NCBI GenBank assembly: GCA_028641055.1
Contig: CM054062.1
Span: 27,276,808-27,340,807, forward strand
Length of the DNA stretch: 64,000 bases
Direction: 5' to 3'
DNA from: Alopecurus myosuroides
Taxonomy: Eukaryota; Streptophyta; Magnoliopsida; Poales; Poaceae
This document shows positions 57,476 to 64,000 of the stretch, piece after piece. The notes beneath the pieces were generated by a model. That model saw only the letters and a list, made by a program, of their open reading frames with translations, did no database searches and had not been told where the DNA came from. A program made the translations under genes and the position numbers. How positions within the stretch are numbered: position 1 is the stretch's first letter; every line of letters starts with the position of its first letter.

Positions 57476-60201
57476 ACATCCCCAAGCTTAGTTCCTACTC
57501 GTCCTCGAGTACGTAAATGACAAAACAAATAATTTCTGAGGTGACATGCTACCAACATAAACTTGATCATCATAGTAATGTAAAACATGTAAACTAGGAT
57601 CAAATGAATAAAGGCTATGGTTTATAGTTGATAACAAAGAATAATGTATAAACCATTAGGAATAACAAACTAAAACTTTTCAATGAATTAATACTAAAAG
57701 ACAATCCACTATGCAAAGTATATTAAAGATGATTTAAGCTTCAAGAACAACAATATAATCATCCAAGGCATCGAACTCTCACAACAACTCATGTTAGGAT
57801 CAAGTCAAGTGATAATAATATGCACATAGGAAAATCATTCAAATAATTGTGCACTCAAAACAAGAAAGTGTTCTGTATTGGTTCCTCGGCACCAGGATGT
57901 TGTGGCTAAAAGAACATTATGGGGGGTTTGGATGGTCAATGGAAGAAAGTCCCACGCAACTGAAAGTGACCATTAGACAAGAGGAAGTCTTATAATCGAA
58001 GTTATGCAAGGAGTAGTGATTTCCACACAACGGATGCACACATAGAGCTATAAGTGTATGAAAGCTCTCCAATGGAACTAGTTGGGGGGTGCATCCAACC
58101 TGCTTGCTCACGAAGACCTAGAGCTCTTTTGAGGAGGCTCATCATTGGAATATACAAGCCAACTTCTATAATGTAAGTTCCCCATATAGTTATGCAAGTC
58201 ATAATATGAAAACACTCTCCAAACTGAAGTAATGATGCTGAACAAAGCACAAGTGTGGAATAAATGATAGTAATGCTGCCCCTCTCTCTTTATTTTCTCT
58301 CTTTTGCCTCTTTTTTCTCTTTTGGGCTATTTCTATTTTTATTTTTTTGATATATAACCTCACTGGTAGGGGCAAAACTCTATTTTACAATGAATCATCA
58401 CACTTTTAGTACTCACAACTCAAATTGAAATATCTCTGATGAATGTAAAAGTAAATGCTCATGCCAGTGTAGCAGTATGCAAAATAACAATGAAGCATGA
58501 CAAGTAACATGATGATGATGGATGTTGTATGGCAATATATCTCGAAATGGTTATGGAAATGGCATGGTAGGTAGGTATGGTGGCTGTTTTGAGGAAGATA
58601 ATTTTTGTTGTATGTGTAGAAGAACAAAGTTCTCCCACGTGGTTTGGATGTAATGGTGAAGTTTGCACCAACTCTCAATGTGAGAATGAGCAATGCACAT
58701 TACCAAAGAGGCTAGCAAATGTGGATGGTGGAAGTGCCAGAAAACCGCAACATAGAACTCACAAGTTAGAAGATTCCAAATAAAATCATGATATCAAGGC
58801 ATAATGAAAATCACTCCAAGAGGGTCCATGGCAGTGACAAGTCACTGTTAGCTGCCTCGACCGTAGCGTGTAACAAAAAGACATTACAATTGCTATCAGG
58901 AAAGGAAGTCATATACCATTATCCTATCAACTGGTTATTTGAGTGTGGCACAGTTTCAAGCTTCTAGACCAACCATTTAATTGTTTTTACTCTACTAAAC
59001 TAGCAAGTTTACCATTAAGAATATTAATATCTCAAAACAACAGCAAATAATGAAGTGAAACAGTTTAATGATCTACAAGAATATGCAAGCTTTTTTTTGT
59101 TATACCATCTACCACACGTAGCAGTTTGTTTTTCCAACAAGCACCATAAAAAATATGTTTTAACATAAACTCTCTAAATGATACGACAATCAAACAAGAG
59201 AGTACTCACATAACTCTACTAAAACTAACATCTCTGAATAAGAGATGCATGAAAACAAAACAAGAGCTAAAAGGATTGCAGTAACTAGAAGAAAAACTAA
59301 TAATACGAGCATAACGAGTATTCAACTGAAAAAGCGGAGCATGTCTCTCTCCCAAACAAGGATCCTAGGTTCCAATGATGTTTATTGCAGCAAGTAAAAC
59401 AAAACAAAAAAATAAAAGACGCTCCAAGTAAATTTCATATGATGTGACCGAATAAAAATATAGTTTCACTAAAAGTGGTCTGATCAATTGTTGATGAAGA
59501 AGGGGATGCCTTGGGCATCCCAAAGCTTAGATGTTTGAGTATTCTTAGAATTTGCTGGGGTGAACCACGGGGGCATCCCCAAGCTTTGACCCTGCACTCT
59601 TCTTGATCACATTATATCACCCTCTTCGCTTGACCCTTGAAAACTTCCTTCACACCACACTCAAAGAGTAATTCGCATTAGAGGGTTAGTGCAACAATAA
59701 AAAATTCATGGGTTCAGCATGGGAACAAGTTATATTGATACTTTTAAATATTAGCTGCAACCATTGATGTTTCGTGAAGCAAAGGAATCCACTTGACATC
59801 GTAAAATAGCAAATGCAAGAAAAATGGCAGAATCTACCAAAACCAGAACAATCTGTAATGACGAATTTTTTCGGGGCACTTACGTTGCTTAGATCGAAAA
59901 ACTTAAAGAGCAAAAAAGTTTCGGAATTATCACAAAACGTTTCAGGTCATTTTGATCTTTCTGTGAATTATGCGATTTTTTACGGTGGACAACAGAAAAC
60001 TGTTTTCTGCGCAGAAATCCAAAACCAACTCCAACTTTCGCTAGAAACTTTACTTGGAACGACTAAAACATAAAAATAAAGATACAAAGGAGTTGCTACA
60101 GAATTAAACAACATGTTGCTCAAAGAAAACACGGAAAAACAAAGCAAAAAGTAAAACAATGGGTTACCTCTTAAGAAGTGATGTTCTTTAAAGCCTTTTA
60201 G
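57476..60201 (-). other. Non-coding interior of Sabrina-like copy 2
   Basis: This AT-rich region is collinear in part with 5305-8092 (for example 57476-57570 with 5305-5385). The short frames at 57917-58783 and 59686-60073 are not shared with copy 1. No gene is seen. Confidence 0.55.
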
Positions 60202-60983
60202 CTAGACATGATAACTTGAGAAGATGCTCACATGAGAATATGAATTGAAGAAAAAGAGAGCATCAAGAAGAAAATGTAAAACAAATTTAAGTCTAACCCA
60301 CTTCCTATGAAAAAGAATCTTGTAGAAAAACAAGTCATGAAAGCACAAAGCAACAAGCATAGGAAAGCAAAACAAGTGCAACTTCAAAATTTCCCACATA
60401 AAGAGGGGAAACTTGATATTGTTGAGATGCATAAGAATATGTTTCCCTCTCTCATAATAACTTTCAGTAGCATCATGAATGAAATTAACAATATAACTAT
60501 CATATATAACATTCTTATCATGAGCCACATGCATAAAAGAATTATTACTCTCCACATAAGCATAGTCATTCTCATTAATAGTAGTGGGTACAAATTCAAA
60601 TAGATATCATTATTATTCTCATCACCATGATCATCAAATATAGGAGGCATATTGTAATCATAACTAATTTTCTCCTCAATAGTAGGCGGACTGAAAATAA
60701 CATATTCATCATTGTAATCATCATATATTGGAGGCAAAGTATCATCAAAGAAAAATTCCTCCTCAAAACTTGGGGGACTAAAAATATCACATTCATCAAA
60801 ACCAGCTTCCCCAAGATTAGACTTCTCCATAGCATTAGCAATAAAGGTGTTCAAAGAATTCATACTAATAACATTGCTACTAGCATGCAAATAAAGCTCC
60901 ATAGGTTTTTTAATTTTCTCTTCAAACACTTCATGCCCTAACTCAAGATAAAGATTATAAAGCTCTCTCATATTTCTGTCCAT
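60202..60983 (-). pseudogene. Conserved ORF of unknown function in Sabrina-like element, copy 2
   Basis: The frame starts MDRNMRELYNLYLELGHEVF at 60983. It stays in register with the copy 1 protein for about 120 residues (IFSPPSFEEEFFFDDTLPP), then shifts; the correct frame continues in 60555-60202 (ESNNSFMHVAHDKNV, DATESYYERGKH). The break lies near 60590-60610, not at the place where copy 1 is broken. No recognised domain. Confidence 0.6.
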
Positions 60984-61133
60984 TAAGACTAACTAGTAAA
61001 AATAAAAACAAGGAACAAGTAAAATAAGCCTAACTAGTGAAAATAAAAACAATAAACAAAAAGATATAATTGCATAATGTAAAGGAAATAACTTCGAGCA
61101 CTCATAGAGGATGTGAGTACCTTTTACCTTACC

Positions 61134-61151
61134 TCCCCGGCAACGGCGCCA
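61134..61151 (-). other. Primer binding site, perfect match to plant tRNA-Asp
   Basis: TCCCCGGCAACGGCGCCA on the plus strand equals the 3' end of tRNA-Asp including CCA, so the minus strand is the PBS. It lies 10 bp from the LTR end at 61162. Confidence 0.85.
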
Positions 61152-61161
61152 GAAAAGAGCT

Positions 61162-61328
61162 TGATGTCTACGCACGCTTCTATTCTTGTAGACAATGTTG
61201 GGCCTCCAAGTGCAAAGGTTTGTAGAACAGCAACAAGTTTCCCTTAAGTGGATCACCCAAGGTTTATCGAACTCAGGTAGGTAGAGGTCAAAGGTATCCC
61301 TCTCAAGCAACCCTGCACTTACGATACA
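61162..61328 (-). repeat. Truncated 5' LTR of Sabrina-like copy 2
   Basis: It matches 9017-9185 until GATACA at 61328, where the LTR of element D begins. Confidence 0.7.
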
Positions 61329-61888
61329 TGTCGAGACATCGTAGTAGTTTTCATAGATGGGGGTGCCATGAGACTACGGTAGAGACGTGGGGTAACGGGA
61401 TAGCGTAGTAACACAGAACACAGGATTTTACCCAGGTTCGGTACGTCGCGACAGTACGACGTGCCTACTCCTGCACTTCTCACTAATTGGGACTAAAGCC
61501 CGTAAACTGGGTTACAATGTGAGGGTTTAGATCTAAGCTACTCGACGAGGATGAGCTTCTCGGCGAGATGGCGTAGAGCTTCTTTGTTATCTCCTTTGTT
61601 GGTTGTTTTATCTATCTCCCGTCCGGCTTTATATAATAGCCGGATTAGGGCTTACAGAATAGGAAACCTAGAAGACTACGGTAACTTGTAACTTGGAAAG
61701 CAAGGAATCCGTCTTCTCCTCCAAGCCAGATCACATGGGTCGTGATCCGGGTTCTTCTAGAATCCGGCTTCTGTGCGTCGGATTACTGGGCCGCCTAATG
61801 GACCTAAGCCCACTACCACTTAGGCCACCCTGGTAATCCGGCACTTTGTCTACCATCTTCTATACCCCTATTTGGTATATATCCGACA
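61329..61888 (-). repeat. 3' LTR of Tat copy D (560 bp)
   Basis: The TG...CA ends and the TGTCG/CGACA inverted repeat mark it. A minus-strand TATATAAAG lies at about 61627-61635. Confidence 0.75.
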
Positions 61889-62285
61889 GTAGCCCCCAAG
61901 AAGGATCGAAACTCTGATTCTCCGCCGTTCGCCAAATATTCTTTGTCCGAGAAATATTGATTCAGCAGTCTTGACTCTTCTTATTCCTCTTTTTGAAAAA
62001 GATGGTGACATGAAACTCGGAATCCTGAAAATCCGGCTTTTCTCTCACGATCCTTCGCGGAGAAGAAACTTCTTACGTCAGCGCACTCAACCATGCTGAC
62101 GTAAGCGACGTTTGAGATTTACTCGGAAAAACCCACAAACATATCTCTGACAGATTCTCGTGAGAAACGAGGAGTTAACCATCATTACCCTGTCGTTTCA
62201 TTTCCCGGATTTTCCGGCGAGTGACACGCGGCAAATATCCAACGGTCAAAATAGCCGTTGGCGCGTATCTTGACGGATTTCTAGC
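61889..62285. other. Polypurine tract and antisense promoter region of copy D
   Basis: The minus-strand polypurine tract is at about 61889-61904. The remainder has no gene and leads to the TATA box of the accessory gene. Confidence 0.5.
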
Positions 62286-62293
62286 TATAAATA
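62286..62293 (+). promoter_or_regulatory. TATA box of accessory gene in copy D
   Basis: TATAAATA lies 398 bp inside the 3' LTR. The first AUG after the expected start of transcription is at 62428, so the longer frame opening at 62221 is not the real start. Confidence 0.65.
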
Positions 62294-62427
62294 GCCATCC
62301 TCGTCCTCAACGAAAACCTTCCGCACTCTCACCGCACTCGCCATTGACGCGCACAAGCTCTCAAGCGACGCACTGTCCCGAGCGCTCCTCACCTCCAAGC
62401 ACCGGAAACGAACCGCGCCGCCCGGAA

Positions 62428-64000
62428 ATGGCAAGCTCACCGTCTTCGCCCACTCTCGCCGCCATCAACGATCTCATCAGCGACCTAGATCCCCAAGTTG
62501 GGTCACCCAAGCACGCCCGCGACGAGCCGGAGAAAACCGCGGCCTCCGCGGCGGGCGGAGAAAACCTATCAGCCGCCGCGGACGTTGCGGGCGCGAGCTC
62601 CGCCGCCTCCCCGCCGTTTGCTCCTGAAACGGCGGAGGAGAAGATCCAGCTCGTCGATGACGAGCTCGCCGCCGCAGAAGCGGCCACCGCCTCCGCCACC
62701 GGAGCAGATGAAGAGGCGGAATCTGCAGGCAACTGGGTTGCCTGCAGCATTCCCCCGGCTCTTCTTCCAAACTTGGAGAAAGAGGGCCTGATCCTCCAAG
62801 GGAAATGGCGGCTCCCTGAAGACGAGAACGAGCCAGCGCCAAGAGACGGCGAAAGGGTTCTTCTTTCTTCCCATCTCCTGAGAGGTATGGGGCTCCCTCC
62901 TTCCGCCTTTTTCCTCCAAGTCCTTTCTCACTACAACATCCAACCCCACAACCTGCCACCCAACTCCATTCTTTATATGGCCGGGTTCCAGGCCCTATTC
63001 GAGGGTTACTTAGGTTTAGAGCCTAGGTTAGATTTCTGGATGTATTGTTTCGGGGTTAAGCGGAACTTCTCGGAGGGCGCACTCCCGACTTGCGGGACCA
63101 TCTCCTTTACTCTTCGGAGGTTTAGGGAAGATTGGTTCCCCAAGATCAAGACATCAGAATCCGTCAAATTTTGGACGGGTTCTTTCTTCTATCATCCCGA
63201 TGTGCCTTTTCCAAAAAAGGCCATCGGGGTTCCACCTTTCGCCAACACCGCTGCTGTTCCCCAAGAGAATTGGGGAACAGAAGCCGTCCAAGTCCTGCCA
63301 CCTGATCTACTAAGGATCAAGCGGCGCATCGCCAAGCTCACCTCCTTGGATCCGCCTCTAACCGGCATGGACACGGTCCTATGCTGGCTGACTAGGCGAA
63401 TTCAGCCATTGGCCAACCACAGTGGTCGTCTCCTGTGCGAATACACGGGAGTCAAGGATCCAATGCGGACAACCACCAAAGATTGGCCCGCAAAGGAGCT
63501 TCGACGGCGCATCAACTAGTTGGTCGCATCACGCGATCAGTACGAAGCGAGTCGGCCAATGTATACGGCCGACAATCCGGTTCCCAAGGTAATTTTTCAG
63601 TCATTTGGGTATAGTTTCATTTTTTCTCGGATTTTCTAGCTTCTGATTCCGATTTGTTTGTCCGACAGTTCGCGAATCTTCCAGATTCGGAATTGGTCTC
63701 CGAGGCTGAGCTGGACGCGCTGCGCACTGCTGCTACAGGTGGACGCAAGCGCAAGAAGATTACTTCCTCTGAGGAGATTATCGACCTTGACGGAATCCCC
63801 GTCGCCACTTCCAGGTTCTTTCATCTGGGTTCTTTTTCTTTCATGGGAACTTTTCATCCATCTTCCGTGTTTTAACTTTTCCGGGTTTTTTGTTTTTTAT
63901 CCTGCCTCCCTCCAGCCTAAAGCCGAAGAAGCTCAAGAAACACAAAGTTGTTTCAAGCCGAGGCAGTCAACCTTCTCCCGCCGTCGCCCCGGACACACCG
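62428..64000 (+). pseudogene. Antisense accessory gene of copy D, one in-frame stop, runs off window
   Basis: Exons are 62428-63588, 63669-63814 and 63916 to beyond 64000, with GT/AG borders and consistent phases. The start MASSPSSPTLAAIND leads into an Ala/Glu-rich region and then a domain collinear with exon 1 of copies A and B: LSHYNIQPHNLPPNSILYMA against LSHYGLRVFDIGPNSMLNIT, LPTCGTISFTLRR against LLTCGGVSIQRRK, and RLLCEYTG against KLLHEYSG. Later exons have basic clusters (GGRKRKK, LKPKKLKKHK). TAG at 63517-63519 interrupts exon 1 about 23 codons before its donor, so this copy is probably dead or makes a truncated protein. It is on the plus strand because the element is on minus. Confidence 0.7.

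Larger units (their letters stand above)
57061..61328 (-). mobile_element. Non-autonomous Sabrina-like gypsy element, copy 2
   Basis: It has the same layout as 4796-9467. The 3' LTR starts at 57475 and is truncated leftward near 57061. The interior is 57476-61161, with a perfect 18-bp tRNA-Asp PBS at 61134-61151. The remaining 5' LTR piece (61162-61328) is cut by element D. There is no gag-pol, only the conserved unknown ORF. Confidence 0.8.
61329..64000 (-). mobile_element. 3' end of a second Tat-type element (copy D), runs off window
   Basis: Its 560-bp LTR (61329-61888) reads TGTCGGATATATACC to GATGTCTCGACA on minus, with matching 5-bp terminal inverted repeats. A tract reading CTTCTTGGGGGCTAC lies next to it on the internal side, as a minus-strand element requires. 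The internal sequence carries a homologue of the antisense accessory gene, here on the plus strand, in the same position relative to the LTR as in copies A and B. Its gag-pol would lie beyond 64000. Confidence 0.75.

Noticed and set aside
62221..62427. Upstream start of the copy D accessory gene at 62221
   Set aside because: It lies upstream of the TATA box at 62286, so it would not be in the transcript; 62428 is the first AUG after the expected start.
1..64000. CRISPR arrays, bacterial operons or riboswitches
   Set aside because: No regularly spaced short repeats with unique spacers and no prokaryotic gene layout; the sequence is plant repeat DNA.

Overview
The window is plant nuclear DNA from a grass, most likely a large-genome Pooideae species of the Triticeae type. 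The evidence is dense nested LTR retrotransposons, PBSs matching plant tRNA-Asp, CACTA remnants whose sub-terminal repeats carry a CCGGGACAAATG-type motif, and no supportable host gene. Family names (Sabrina-like, Fatima-like) come from memory of Triticeae repeats and were not searched; superfamily calls rest on domains and termini visible here.

Layout: 1-1005 is the 3' part of a Ty3/gypsy LTR abutting a decayed Ty1/copia gag-protease-integrase region (1006-3715, minus). 3716-4795 is a fragment of a long LTR. 4796-9467 is a non-autonomous Sabrina-like element (minus). 9468-11655 is the 3' part of a CACTA transposon with a Ulp1-like protease remnant, a GC-rich minisatellite and a real CACTA terminus. 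11656-16152 is unassigned DNA with a direct-repeat pair. 16153-32050 is an old Fatima-like element with a related element (18672-31544) nested in it. The inner element carries a 655-bp triple repeat and a 5'-truncated Tat-type gypsy fragment (24006-29796, copy A). 32050-32796 is a CACTA TNP2 transposase remnant. 32797-44620 is an old Tat element (copy C) with stop codons and a 4.9-kb solo LTR in its pol. 44676-55225 is a complete, very young Tat element (copy B) with two identical 454-bp LTRs and a GGGAC target-site duplication. 57061-61328 is a second Sabrina-like element (minus). 61329-64000 is the 3' end of a different Tat element (copy D, minus) that runs off the window.

The most interesting system is the Tat family. 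Each 3' end carries an antisense gene with its own TATA box 370-400 bp inside the 3' LTR. In copies A and B the gene has an intron in its 5' leader and six coding exons, which I could join in frame with canonical GT/AG ends to give 899 and 907 codons with no stop. The predicted protein has an N-terminal domain like the plant 'putative gypsy type transposon' family, acidic and basic linkers and a coiled coil. A homologue sits in copy D. Copy B also lacks Gag: about 2.5 kb is deleted in frame, leaving one 1451-codon protease-RT-RNaseH-integrase ORF, yet its LTRs are identical, so it moved recently. Its first AUG lies inside the LTR, so the N-terminus of the polyprotein is LTR-encoded.

Functionally, copy B could supply reverse transcriptase and integrase but would need Gag from another copy. 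The role of the antisense protein is unknown.
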